Origin: Charina bottae
Taxonomy: Eukaryota > Chordata > Lepidosauria > Squamata > Charinaidae
DNA length: 64,000 nt
Direction: 5' to 3'
NCBI GenBank assembly: GCA_023362775.1
Contig: JALMGJ010000002.1
Location: 109,995,981 to 110,059,980 of the forward strand
In this document: positions 21,261-31,675 of the stretch, one piece after another
How positions within the stretch are numbered: the first letter of the stretch is position 1
Layout: each line of letters starts with the position of its first letter
Notes under the pieces: generated by a model
Database searches by the model: none
Seen by the model: the letters and a program-made list of their open reading frames with translations, nothing else
What the model was told of the DNA's origin: nothing
Made by a program: the position numbers and the translations under genes

Positions 21261-21791
21261 TCTATGAAGGTTCTCAGTCATCCAGGTGGAATTGTCCGTA
21301 GCTTGAATCATGTCAACTGGATTTCTATTTTCTCAGTGGAAACGTTTCGCTCCTTATCCAAGGAGCTTCTTCAGTCTGAGCAAAGTTGGTAAGGGAATCC
21401 TAAATATGTTTCTAGGTAGCTGTGTGACCTTACACCTGGGGCTAGGTCATGGTTATATTGAGATATTATTTTAAGTCCTTTTATCATCTAAAGGAGGATC
21501 GTTAAGATCACCATTCTGCTGTTGAGCTTGTGAAATGATCTTAATCTTCCTAGGCACAGAAGACAAAGCAGGGAGGAAGATGGGGGAAAGATTGTGCCTG
21601 AGGCCCCCACCTCTATTCAAGGAAGGATTTTCCAAGTTGGCATAAATGGATTCCTTGACCCCTCTCTCAAACCACCTATCTTCTCTGTCTAAAATGTGAA
21701 CATTAATGTCCTCAAATGAGTGTCCTTTTTCCTTTAGATGAAGATAAACTGCTGACTCTGGTCCTGTGGTGTTACTTCTCCTGTGTTGGGC
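21261..21791 (-). mobile_element. Penelope-like element 3' fragment inside the second L1
   Basis: Reverse complement of 46960-47507: it includes the end of the endonuclease ORF (complement of HILDREDRWFERGVKE and the NPSLNRGGG region) and the 3' UTR. A 12-bp duplication TTTTCCTATTTG lies at 21249-21260 and 21792-21803. The minus strand carries CTGAAGAA, a perfect 7-bp stem and GAAACG at 21341-21374 (hammerhead-like). Confidence 0.85.
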
Positions 21792-21816
21792 TTTTCCTAT
21801 TTGTTGTTCTGTTTTG

Positions 21817-21896
21817 TTATGTGTTGTGTGTTTTCCTATTTGTTATGTGTTGTATGTATTCCTATTTGTTATGTGTTGTGTGTTTTCCTATTTGTT
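21817..21896. repeat. 26-bp tandem repeat beside the Penelope insertion
   Basis: Three copies of a unit of the form GTTATGTGTTGTGTGTTTTC plus CTATTT. Each contains the TTTTCCTATTTG (or TATTCC) sequence duplicated by the adjacent insertion, suggesting that target-site DNA was expanded. Confidence 0.85.
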
Positions 21897-22760
21897 CTTC
21901 TGATATTCCCAGCAAAAATAATTCAGGTTTAAATGGAACTCGAATTTGTAAGATATTTTGCATCAATGAGTGTATCTGCGTCCAAAATTTCTTTGCAATC
22001 TCACATGTCCACCACATATGGTAAAAAGACCCCTCTTTTTTTTTTACATTTCCAACACAAGTTGGAAACATTCCCATACATTTTAGCAAGTTTTTGTGGG
22101 GTCATATATCATCTTTACATCATCTTATAGAAATTTTCCTTCAAGTTATAGCACAAAGTAAATTTTAGTCCCTTAATCCACATATTTTCCCATTGTTGCA
22201 TTTGAATATTATGACCAATATTTTAGCCCATTTAATCATACAATCTTTAACTTGTTCCTCTGCCATTTCACTTTTTAACAATAATTTATAGATTTTAGCA
22301 ATTAAATGGTCATCTGTTTCACATAATTGTATCTCAAATTCTGATTTGGTTTGTTAAAATTCTAAATCTTTTTTGTCTGATTTAAATTTTTCTACAAGTT
22401 GCATGTAAGAAAGCCATTGAAAGGTATATCCTTCTAAGGCCAATTCTTCTTTTGATTTAATTATATATTGTCCTTGTTCTTTTTTTAGGAAGTCCTTATA
22501 GGTCATCCATTTGTCTTTAGTTCTTACTTCTGTTCTATGAAATGCTTCTTGCGTAGAGATCCATAAAGGTCTTTTATAGCATAAGGTTAGTTTATATTTA
22601 TCCCAAATTCTTAACAAAGATCTTCTAATATAATGATTTTTAAAGTCCACATTAACTTTTACTTTATCATACCACAAATATCCAAATATCCAAATATTCT
22701 TTTTCTATCTCTAACTTTTAACTATGTATTGTAAAATTCTAATAAAAATTTATCAAAAAA

Positions 22761-23345
22761 GAAAAAGAACTGTTGGCGGTGCTTTTTGGGGTGGTGCACT
22801 TTCATCAGCTTACTTTTGGACAGACAGTGCATGTCCAATCGGATCATAAGCCACTGGAAACCATTGTGCGAAAACCCTTGGTGAGTGCTCTGAAAAGACT
22901 CCAGAGGATGCTAAAGAGACTTCAAAATTATGATGTGCGCATCCAATATTTTCCAGGTTCCCAACTCGTAGTGGCAGATACCTTGAGCAGAACATATTTA
23001 CCGGAGTCTAGTGAAGAGGGTTCGGTAGAAAGGGACATAGAATCAACAAATATGCTTCAGTATCTACCCATTTCATGGCCACACCTACAAGCAATACAGG
23101 AATGCACAGCCCAGGACATGGAGCTACAGACAGTTAAACAAATTGTCCTTGCTGGCTGGCCAGAGAAGCATCAGCTGCCAGTGGAAGCTACCCCATATTT
23201 CTCCATGAGGGAGGAGCTCAGTGTACAAGAAGGCATTCTCTTTAGAGGAAACTGAGATATCACCCCAGCAGCTATGTGCATGGACATCATGAAGAGAACA
23301 CATTCATCACACATGGGAATAGAGAGTTGCCTAAAGAAGGCACGA
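22761..23345 (+). pseudogene. Gypsy pol, rest of RNase H and start of integrase
   Basis: Continues the RNase H (VHVQSDHKPLETIVRKPL, RLQNYDVRIQYFPGSQL, VVADTLSR) and then the linker and HHCC zinc-binding region of integrase (THSSHMGIESCLKKA). A TGA at 23253 interrupts it before the zinc region. It is cut by the L3 tail at about 23345. Confidence 0.88.
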
Positions 23346-23505
23346 GAGTGCATATACATCTATTTAATATATATCTATTTAATTTATAATAATAAGTAGT
23401 TGTATATTGTATTTTTATATTTTATAATAGAATTTTAATCTTTATGTTTGTAAACCGCCCAGAGTCCCCTTTGGGGGAGATGGTGCGGTGATAGAAGTTT
23501 AATAA

Positions 23506-23544
<39 letters not shown>

Positions 23545-23545
23545 A
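23345..23545 (+). mobile_element. CR1/L3 3'-tail fragment inside Gypsy integrase
   Basis: The terminal CR1/L3 hairpin (TGTAAACCGCCCAGAGTCC, then GGAGATGGTGCGGTG) and about ten AAAT units, with about 80 bp of AT-rich 3' UTR before them. It splits the integrase zinc finger from its catalytic core. Confidence 0.85.
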
Positions 23546-24251
23546 CTGGCCTGGCATAAACGATCAGCTAAAAGCCTACATGGTGCAATGTGAGATATGT
23601 GACTCCCTAGGAAACAGACAACCAAAGGAAACACTGCACCCACATGAGATACCGAGTCGACCGTGGGAAAAAGTAGGGGTAGACCTATTCAAGCTGCAAG
23701 AGAAGGACTACCTCGTAACAGTGGACTATTATTCCAACTTCTGGGAGATTGACCCTGTGCCAGACACCAGGTCTCTGACAATTATTAGAAAGCTAAAGGG
23801 CCACTTTGCCAGATATGGGATACCCGACGTGTTGTTCTCAGATAATGGTCCGCAATTTACTTCTGAAGAATTTAGGGGATTCAGGTCACAGTGGGAATTG
23901 GACCACCAAACATCATCCCCTGCCTGTCCTCAGAGCAATGGGAAAGCTGAATCAGTTGTCAAGACTGCGAAGCGTCTTTTAGTCAAAGCCAAGAAAGAGG
24001 GAGCAGATCCATATCTAGCAGTCTTAGACCACAGGAATACCCCTTTGGATGGAAGCCCCGTACAGAGTCTCATGGGTCGGAGAACTAAGACATTACTTCC
24101 CATGAGGGGAATCTTGCTGAAGCCAGTAGGTCACAATAATTGCACAGAGCTTATCGTGGAACAAAAAATAAGACAGGCTCATTACTACAACAGGACAGCT
24201 AGAGACTTACCTAACCTACACAGTAGAGAGCAAGTATGGATACAGCACAAT
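23546..24251 (+). pseudogene. Gypsy integrase core
   Basis: Contains CEICDSLGNRQPKE (the CxxC end of the zinc finger), then the DDE core: GVDLFKL with D, LFSDNGPQFTS with D, and CPQSNGKAESVVK with the catalytic Glu. The C-terminal part QKIRQAHYYNRTARDLP follows. The reading runs into the Copia LTR at 24252; the last Gypsy coding stretch resumes after 29370. Confidence 0.9.
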
Positions 24252-24707
24252 TGTTGGGGTTTGTATATACCCATTAATTTGCAGATAGATAAATTATACT
24301 GGAGAGGCTTGATATCTAGGTGAGAGGGGAATTATTCTGCAAGTCACCCAATTAGCAGCCATTGTTGTAGGGATGATGTGGCAGCAATGACTCATACTAC
24401 AGGTGCTATCATTTAGTTGGGTGTGGCAGATGATGAGAGTGACCTATAATGTGATTGGTCAGTTTATGTATATACTGTAAGCAGAGAATACCTAGTGTTC
24501 TTTCTTCTCGTTGCTGTTGAAACTTCTCATCGCTGTATTGCTGTATCATTTGTTACTACTGTTGGATGTATTTTGGACTACGTATGTATATACAGTAAAT
24601 AGGCTATTTTATCTAACCTCTGCTTGAGTGTCTATTTACTGCATAGAACGTGAATCACTGGTGTCTTGGAAAAAGGAGCAGGCCGCCCCATGGTGCACAC
24701 TCTGACA
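24252..24707 (+). repeat. Copia 5' LTR
   Basis: TGTTGGGGTTTG...CTCTGACA. Nearly identical to the 3' LTR at 28905-29365, with small indels (for example near 24280) and scattered substitutions, so insertion is younger than the surrounding Gypsy. Confidence 0.93.
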
Positions 24708-24724
24708 GGTTATGGGCCCAGCAG
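24708..24724 (+). promoter_or_regulatory. Copia primer-binding site, internal initiator-tRNA-Met type
   Basis: GGTTATGGGCCCAGCA directly follows the LTR. It complements the anticodon arm of vertebrate initiator tRNA-Met (TGCTGGGCCCATAACC), not its 3' end. Priming by a tRNA-Met half molecule is the known mechanism of Copia elements. Confidence 0.85.
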
Positions 24725-24933
24725 TGGAACGTGTGCAGCTGGCATGCTGGCACGGCTGTGAGGACTTTGGAAGCCTTTCCAGGAGTCATTTGGATATCTG
24801 GGACGAGTTTGGAGCTTTTGCAGGTTCCGTGCCTGGCTGTGTATTTTTCCTAGGCCTGTTTGCAGCTGAAGGATGTTCTGATAAAGTCTGTGCTATTTAT
24901 TCATCGGTGTCTGCCCAGGAGGGGCTGAGGAGG

Positions 24934-25692
24934 ATGAGCACAGTGGAAATGCAGTCTACAGTTGGAGGTGGTTTTCCTATGGAACGGCTGAATGACACCA
25001 ATTATCTGTCGTGGGCGTACAAGATGGAAATGTTTCTTTGCCGGGAAGGTATTTGGAAGGTCGTCCATGAGCCACCAGACGAGTTGGACAATGAGGACGT
25101 TATTTTGCAGAACGAGAGAGCATTGGCAAGCATAATTTTATGTTTGGAGGACAGCCAATTATGTTATGTTAGAGATCTCCAGTTAGCTAGTAGGTGTTGG
25201 GAAGCTTTAAGAAATGTTTATCTTACAAGCACACCATTATGCAAGGTTATGTTGACAAGAAAGCTTTATCAAGCTAAATTACATGACAATGGGAGTATTC
25301 TTGAACATTTGCATTATATGACTGGTTTGTTTCTCGAATTAGCACAGAGAGATATGCAGTTCTCAGAAGCACATAAAGTTTATGTAATTCTCAGTTCTCT
25401 TAATGAAACATGGGATAATTTAGCTACCAGTTTCGGGTCTTTATCTGAGAGTGATTTGACCGTAAATTATTTGACTGGGAGACTTCTGGAGGAGGAACAA
25501 AGGAGGAAAGATTATAACATAATTAAGCCAAAACAGAGCAGTATGTCTGTTAAGGAACGTTATTCTTGTAACACTGATAATGTATTATATGTGAAACTCT
25601 GTTTTCTCTGTGGGTCTGATAAGCATTTGCAAAAAGACTGTGATGTTGCTAGAAGGAAAGCAAAAGTCAAGCCGAGGATTTCCAAGCAATGA
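24934..25692 (+). pseudogene. Copia gag
   Basis: The most likely start is ATG 24934 (MSTVEMQSTVGGG), although the frame is open from 24712. The UBN2-type gag is recognisable by MERLNDTNYLSWAYKMEMFL, SILEHLHYMTGLFLEL and LSSLNETWDNLATSFGSL. A CCHC knuckle is present as CFLCGSDKHLQKDC. It ends in TGA at 25690 in the same frame as pol, so gag and pol are either one mutated polyprotein or separated by a stop that is read through. Confidence 0.85.
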
Positions 25693-28127
25693 AGTGCTGT
25701 CCAGCTGTCGGTGATTAATTCTACAGGAAGGAATTTAAAGGAGACATGGCTCCTTGACAGCGGAGCAAGCCAAAACATTGCCAATGATAGAAAGATGTTT
25801 AAAAGGTTTATGCAGGCTGAACGGGACCATGTTAGCCTGGCAAATGGAAGTTTTGCATCTCTTACTGGCAGAGGGTTTGTGTTTGTACCAAGTTTGAATA
25901 CTGAATTATCTATGCTATGTGTACCAGACTTAGAGTATAACATCATAAGTGTTTCTCACTTAGATAAACAGGGATATGATGTAAAGTTTGGTAAGGGTAA
26001 ATGCATTGTTATGAAGAATAATCATGTCTGTGGTGAGGGTGTATTACAGAACAGTTTGTATGTGATGATGAAACCCAAGACAGAAGTACCCCATGATGTA
26101 GCTATGATCAACAAACCAAACCATGATTCATGTGAACATTTGTGGCATAGACGGTTGGGACATCCAAGTTTCAAAGTGGTTGAAAAGATGTCTGAAGCAA
26201 GTTCTGGAATGGATTTGAAACCGTGCCAAGCTTATCTGGATTGCACGGCATGTAAGGTTGCTAAGTCAAAGGTGTATCCTGTAAGCAAATTTAGTGATAG
26301 AAAGTCACATAAATGTTTTGAATTAGTTCATGCTGACCTAATTGGCCCATTACCAGCCACATTAGGTGGTGCTAAATATGTCTTAGTGATTGTTGACGAT
26401 TTTACTAGATTCGGGTTCTGTTACCTATTGAAAGCGAAAAGCGAAACATTTGATAAGTTCAGGAATTGGGTGCAGTTTGTGGAACATAGATATAACACAA
26501 AGGTGTGTAGTTTACAGACTGACCGGGGAACTGAGTTTATGAGTGGCAGTTTTCAGCAATGGCTCAGTAGGAGGGGCATTGCGCACAGGAGAACCAATCC
26601 GCATAGTTCAGCTGAGAATGGCGTGGCGGAACGAAGAAATTTAGCATTACAGACAGTAAAGGATTCATTGTTAGCTGACTCAGGGTTATCTAGAGGATAC
26701 TGGGGAGAGGCTATACTGACTGCTAATTATTTAATTAACAGGTTGTGGAGTGTGTCTGTAAATCAAACACCATATTATATTTTGTATGGTAAGAAGCCAT
26801 CATTAGCTCATTTGAAGGTGTTTGGGTGCACAGCCTATGTTCACGTGCATAAGGAAGTACGTAGGAAAGGGCAGGCAAAAGCACAGAAAATGGTTTTTGT
26901 GGGGTATGAGCCAGGAACCAAGGGATATAGGTTCACTGATGGCAGAAGACTTGTTATTTCACGATCAGCAAGTTTCAGCGAGCATAGCAATTGGCAGAAG
27001 TTACACGGAGGGAGTGAGGTTTTTCTTCCTAGTCAGAGACAGTTCGAGCTAGCAGAGCGGCGAGAGTCCAGAGATGTGATTAAGGATGAAGAGGAATTAA
27101 CTCCTAGTGTGCCAATAAAGCAGGATGCTACTGTATTGCGCAGATCTTAAAGAGTTAACAAGGGCATACCACCTCAGCGTTACACACCAGGTGATGTTAA
27201 AGTGTGTTTTATTAATTATGAACCTCGTAGTTATAAAGAGGTATTGGAGTTACCACCACAAGAGCAGAAAATGTGGAAAGTTGCTATGGATGTGGAAATG
27301 AATGCCATTAATTCCCATGAGGTGTTTAAATCTACCAGGCCGCCTGAGGGGCATAGGGCAGTAGGTTGTAGGTGGGTTTATAAGAAAAAGACCTTAGTCA
27401 ATGGTGATATTCAGTATAAAGCTAGGCTTGTAGCACAAGGGTTTTCCCAGATTAAGAATCAGACTTGTGATGAGGTTTTTGCGCCAACACTAAGAGGGGA
27501 GACATTCAGGTTTGCCTTAGCAATGGCAGCAGCTGGGAATTGTGTAGTGAACCATTATGATATCACCACAGCATATCTGATGCTGATTTGAGGGAAGAAA
27601 TTTATATGACTGAAGCTCCAGGATATGAATCTAATGAGGCAGGTAGAGTGTACAGGTTGCAGAAAGTGCTGTATGGACTCAGGCAATCAGCACGTTGCTG
27701 GAATCTGCGATTAGATGAGGCATTGCAAAGAATGGGGTTTAAGTGTAGCAAGGCTGACCCATGTCTGTATATAAAGCAATGTATAATGATGAAAAGGTGT
27801 TGCTTTTGATCTTTGTAGACGATTTGTGTTTTATAGCTAAAGATCAAAGGAGGGTAATTGAATTTACTGAAAAACTGAAGCAACAATTTGATGTTAAAGA
27901 TCTGGGAGAGATTAGAAATTACCTAGGTGTAGGTATTCAGAAGGTTGATGGGGGTTACGTTCTAGAGCAGCAAAAGAAAATTGAACAGCTGCTAAGAGAC
28001 AACGATATGGAACAATGCAAGGAGGTTCCTACCCCGATGACAACTGATTTTGTTAAGACAGAGGCTGGAGACGATGACATAACATCATGTAATCAAGAAT
28101 ACTGTCAGTCAATAATTGGAAGTTTAT
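25693..28127 (+). pseudogene. Copia pol: protease, integrase, reverse transcriptase (disrupted)
   Basis: Protease WLLDSGASQNI; the gag-pre-integrase zinc domain HLWHRRLGHPS...CTACKVAK; the integrase DDE residues in HADLIGPLP, LQTDRGTEF and SSAENGVAERRN. A TAA at 27148 follows. RT then reads CRWVYKKKT, KARLVAQGFSQ, APTLRGETFR, YDITTAYL. Single-base losses at about 27575 and 27770 shift the frame; KVLYGLRQSARCWN and the catalytic IFVDDL lie in successive frames. The block ends in the SIIGSLLY motif, where the L3 tail is inserted. Confidence 0.92.
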
Positions 28128-28132
28128 TGTAT

Positions 28133-28167
<35 letters not shown>

Positions 28168-28222
28168 TCATACTTATATCACCGCCCATCTCCCCCCACA
28201 GAGGGGACTCTGGGCGGTTAGC
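28128..28222 (-). mobile_element. CR1/L3 3'-tail fragment inside Copia
   Basis: (ATTT)n followed by the inverted hairpin CACCGCCCATCTCC...GGGGACTCTGGGCGGT. It inserted into the Copia RT/RNase H boundary; TTAGCACAATG is repeated immediately downstream. Confidence 0.85.
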
Positions 28223-28875
28223 ACAATGACCATTTAGCACAATGGTCGCGTCCTGATATCGGGAATGCAGTGAATGTACTGAGTAGGTATGTTGTACAAC
28301 CTACCCAGAGGCATTGGAAAGGTATTAAACGTGTATTTAGATATCTTAAAGGGACTATTAATAAATGTTTATTAATAAAACCTTGTAAACCATTGGAATT
28401 AAAATGCTATGTAGATAGTGATTGGGGTAATGATGTACATGATAGAAAATCAATGTCAGGATTGATAATCATGTTTGGTAACACCTTGGTGGGGTGGAGG
28501 TCTCGGAAACAGAGTTCTGTTGCTGTATCTACTGAAGAGGCAGAGTACGCTGCACTATCTGACCTATGTTCAGAGTTAATATGGTATAGGCAATTGTTAA
28601 GAGATGTGAATGTAACAATTGAGGGACCTATATGTGTATATGAAGACAGTGAAGCGTGTATACAGATGGCAAAGAATGATAGGATCACAGGGAGGAGCAA
28701 ACATGTGGATATCAAGTATCACAATGTAAGGAATGCTGTAAAAGAATCTCTGATTAATTTGCAATATTGTCCATCTGAGAGTAATGTAGCAGATGTGATG
28801 ACAAAGCCTCTAAGTGTAGAGAGACATAGGATGTGTGTATCCAATATGTGTATGTCTTCTATTCTGTATAAATGA
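28223..28875 (+). pseudogene. Copia RNase H
   Basis: The C-terminal part of Copia pol after the L3 tail: RPDIGNAVNVLSRY, WKGIKRVFRYLKGT, CYVDSDWGND (first RNase H Asp), KQSSVAVSTEEAEYAAL, SKHVDIKYHNVR and NVADVMTKPL. It stops at TGA 28873-28875, 29 bp before the 3' LTR. Confidence 0.9.
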
Positions 28876-28904
28876 AATGTAATATCTATTGTAAATTGGA
28901 GGGG

Positions 28905-29365
28905 TGTTGGGGTTTGTATATACCCAGGAATTTACAGATATAGTAGATAAATTATACTGGAGAGGCTTGATATCTAGGTGAGAGGGTTATTATTCTGCAA
29001 GTCACCCAATCAGCAGCCATTGTTGTAGGGATGATGTGGCAGCAATGACTCATACTACAGGTGCTATCATTTAGTTGGGTGTGGCAGATGATGAGAGTGA
29101 CCTATAATGTGATTGGTCAGTTTATGTATATACTGTAAGCAGAGAATACCTAGTGTTCTTTCTTCTCGTTGCTGTTGAAACTTCTCATCGCTGTATTGCT
29201 GTATCATTTGTTACTGCTGTTGGATGTATTTTTGACTACGTATGTATATACAGTAAATAGGCTATTTTATCTAATCTCTGCTTGAGTGTCTATTTACTGC
29301 ATAGAACGTGAATCAGTTGTGTCTTGGAAAAAGGATTAGGCCGCCCCACGGTGTGCACTCTGACA
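28905..29365 (+). repeat. Copia 3' LTR
   Basis: Mirror of the 24252-24707 LTR, preceded by the purine tract AAATTGGAGGGG at 28893-28904. Confidence 0.93.
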
Positions 29366-29370
29366 GCAAT

Positions 29371-29785
29371 GAACAGGAGAACAAGGAATGGAGGAAAGCT
29401 GAGGTCCAGAAACAGGTGAACATGCATTCCTTTGAGGTGGTGACCCCTGAAGGTCAGGTACTCAGGAGAAATCAATGACACCTGCACAGAAGCAACGAAC
29501 AGTCAGAGGTACAAAACCAGGACCAATAGCAACTGGCGGAAGAAGTGGACACTCCACTGTCTGGGTCACAGGGGAGAGACAATTTGGAATCGTATACAAA
29601 CGGGACTGAGGGACCGAGTGATGCATCGTCACACCCAGGAGAAACGATGACCACCACGACAAATGAATTCAGAACTCAAGCAGGTCATCTAGTACAAAGA
29701 CCAAAACACTTACAAAACTATGTTTAGTGGTGGGGGTGAGAAGGAGAAGGTTTGTTGTTTGTCAGTTTAAAAAAGAGAGGAAAGA
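29371..29785 (+). pseudogene. Gypsy pol C-terminus, purine tract
   Basis: The frame interrupted by Copia continues (WRKAEVQKQVNMHSFEVVTP) to a TGA at about 29475. Further downstream the frame reads ...LVQRPKHLQNYV and ends at 29727, typical of the basic C-terminal tail of Gypsy integrases. The purine tract AAAAGAGAGGAAAGA abuts the 3' LTR. Confidence 0.75.
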
Positions 29786-30023
29786 TATATCAATAGGTGG
29801 AACTAAGTGGTAGAGTCAGGAGGACAAAGTTGGTAACAGAGGAAGGACTGAGATTGGGGGAGCACACCCTCTGCTGGGAAGTACGGCCTTTGGCCCAGGA
29901 AGTAGTTTCGTTTATTCAACAAGTAGTTAGAACAGGAGCCTGGATGTGGAAGTTGTTAGCTAATAAACACATTCAGTATAAATGAACCTCTGACTTATTA
30001 TTATTAGAAGAGACCTTGAAACA
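29786..30023 (+). repeat. Gypsy 3' LTR
   Basis: Begins TATATCAATAGGTG (the expected TG is TA) and ends CTTGAAACA. Flank AGGAC resembles AGAAC at the 5' end. Confidence 0.9.
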
Positions 30024-31115
30024 AGGACCTCCTGCCAAATTGTGAGCGCAAGGATCCTGAGAATGAATGTCATCTCAGAGCCACTTTAGAAAAAGCCAGC
30101 CATGTGGACACAAGTGGTTCAAGCAGGTCAACACTTAGAATTTGCTCTGTCAGTTCTCTAGATTGCTTGTGGTAGGATAAAAGCCACATGAGTCTAAAAG
30201 ACTTTCATTTGGGGGCGGGGGAGGAGAGAGTAAGATAGTAAAGTTAGTAAAGGTTTTCCCTTGCACAGTTGTGTCCATCTCTAGGGGCTGGTGCTCATCT
30301 TAGTTTCTTAGCCGAAGAGCCAGCGCTGTCCGAAGACGCTTCCGTGGTCATCTGGCCAGCATGACGCGTGTGGAAGAGTAAGATACTGGGAGTTTATTCT
30401 TTGATAAAACACTTCCAGTATACTTCCAGCTACTTTCAAAGTCAAGGGGCACCATTGGACAGTCTACCTCAGGAAGCTACTCAGAAGGGAGCCCATGGAT
30501 TTTAACATATCCATTCTGTTAAGCAAAGGGCTAGAAGAATTCTGAGATAAACACAAGAAGAAAAACTGTTTTGCTGTTCATATCACCAAATCATTTTTAT
30601 TTTTACTTATAATTTGCATCCCTAGTTTTGTTAGAACATTTTGTTTCAGATTCCCCTAGGGAAAGGAGTTTAAGCACAGTAAGTAACAAGCAAAGTTTCT
30701 CTTCATTCAAAAGACCGGAGGGCAAAGCAAAAAGCAGCGCAGATCCAGTACAGCTTTCTTGGAAGCTGGATGTGATCTGTCAGGCTACTGACAAGCATTT
30801 CAAGTATAGAGTGCCAAATAGGCTAGCTCAGGGGATTCTCAACAAAAGTTGGGGAGTGACATCCCTCTTCCAGTATCTTTTATATGATAGTAGTGTCCAC
30901 CCTAAGTAGCTAAAATTTAATGCGCTCTAACATTAGCTATTAGAAGTATTGTGAGAAGTATAGTGAGAAGTATTTTGGATTCACCTTGAGGTCATATTTT
31001 GTGTACATGATGAGACACTTCTTGTTTAATGGATCTTCCCTAGGAAGCAGTCTTAAGGATTGGATTGGGCAAGATCAGAAGCAAAAGCTTGAGACCAGAA
31101 TGGTCCATTACAAAA
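30024..31115. other. Intron 6 sequence with Sauria SINE fragment
   Basis: Mostly unassigned. An inverted, truncated Sauria SINE occupies 30240-30378 (AGTAAAGGTTTTCCCTTGC, AGCCAGCGCTGTCCGAAGAC). The remainder shows no known family. Confidence 0.6.
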
Positions 31116-31675
31116 CAGATAGTCCTCGGGTTACAATGGCAATTGGGACCGGGATTGCCATTGCTAAGCAATGTGGTCAAACAGCACAATGTCACATGAC
31201 CGCATCACTTAGTGATGGCAATCTCAGCAGTCCTGGTTGCCATCGTAACCCCAGGACCATGTGGTCATTAAGTTGGAAGAGGTGGAAGTCCCAGGCAAGG
31301 AGCATGGGGGTGCCACAGGCAGGTGCTACAGAGTGTGGGCGGGTCGGCAGAGGCCACGGGAGGGACGGCAAGGGCCTTGGGCACCTGGTGGGGAGCATGG
31401 GAAGGCCGGCAAGGAGTGTGGGCAGGGCAGAGATGGGCATGGGCGGGCTAGCAGGTGGCACAAGTGGGGTGCTGTGGGTGGGCACAGGCACAACAGAGTG
31501 CAGGCAGGCGGGGGGTGCTACTCCGTAGCAGGCTCCTCAAGAGAAAAAGCATTGGGAGTGACTTACTGGAGCAACATGTGACGTTCCCTGCCAGCTTCCG
31601 TATTGACTCTGCTTGTGGGAAGCCAGCAGGGAAGGTCACAAATGACGATCAGATGACATAGCCGAGGGCTGCCTG
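31116..31675. mobile_element. hAT-type MITE (CAG-TAGTCCTCGG family), GC-rich centre
   Basis: The ends are CAGATAGTCCTCGG on the left and CAGGCAGCCCTCGG read from the right (11 of 14 matching). The left interior repeats GCAATTGGGACCG, TTGCTAAGCAATGTGG and GTCACATGACC motifs typical of a common squamate MITE. The middle (31270-31530) is GC-rich with repeated GGCAGG/GTGTGGGCGGG units. Clear 8-bp duplications are not visible, so one end may have changed. Confidence 0.65.

Larger units (their letters stand above)
20737..22688 (-). mobile_element. Second L1 LINE (ORF2 3' part), minus strand, inside the first
   Basis: Minus-strand translation gives L1 ORF2 C-terminal blocks in order: DKYKLTLCYKRPLWISTQEA (22570-22625), KDKWMTYKDFLKKEQGQY, FYHMWWTCEIAKKFW (21968-22020), PFKPELFLLGISEEQ, and finally LPTIQEWMLKLMGMAENDK and FLKEWKPLTDYLQNAGG (21000-21180). 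It is interrupted by a Penelope fragment at 21261-21791 and contains stops. The ends of the host L1 match approximately around ATTCTTATTTTT and ATTCTTTTT, a probable duplication. Confidence 0.8.
20550..22760 (+). mobile_element. L1 LINE insertion in Gypsy pol, itself interrupted
   Basis: A 17-bp perfect duplication (GAAAAAGAACTGTTGGC, 20533-20549 and 22761-22777) bounds it. The plus-strand L1 parts are the ORF2 C-terminus (LKEWKPLVDYLQNVGG, 20550-20685) with part of the 3' UTR to about 20735, and the 3' end (about 22690-22760; TTGTAAAATTCTAATAAAAA then an A-run). Between them sits a second L1 in the opposite direction. The copy is strongly 5'-truncated. Confidence 0.82.
24252..29365 (+). mobile_element. 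Copia LTR retrotransposon inserted in Gypsy
   Basis: LTRs lie at 24252-24707 and 28905-29365, with 5-bp flanks ACAAT and GCAAT. The internal order is gag, protease, integrase, reverse transcriptase, RNase H; integrase before RT is diagnostic of Copia. A purine tract (AAATTGGAGGGG) precedes the 3' LTR. The element is full length at 5.1 kb, but gag-pol carries nonsense codons, two single-base deletions and an L3 tail insertion. Confidence 0.95.
17869..30023 (+). mobile_element. Gypsy (Mag-like) LTR retrotransposon, multiply interrupted
   Basis: LTRs of about 239 bp lie at 17869-18107 and 29786-30023, with near-matching 5-bp flanks (AGAAC, AGGAC). The internal order is gag, protease, reverse transcriptase, RNase H, integrase, the Gypsy order, preceded by a primer-binding site and followed by the purine tract AAAAGAGAGGAAAGA. 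Three separate insertions split it: an L1 compound (20550-22760), an L3 tail (about 23345-23545) and a Copia element (24252-29365). Without them the element would be about 4.6 kb. It has stops in gag, frameshifts and stops in pol, so it is defective. Confidence 0.92.

Noticed and set aside
28120..28180. ATTT run considered as a simple microsatellite only
   Set aside because: It is followed by the CR1/L3 terminal hairpin and splits the Copia ORF, so it is the tail of an inserted L3 fragment.
31192..31661. Overlapping frames of 60-180 codons, Gly- or Pro-rich
   Set aside because: They fall in the GC-rich interior of the MITE at 31116-31675 and contain only low-complexity repeats.
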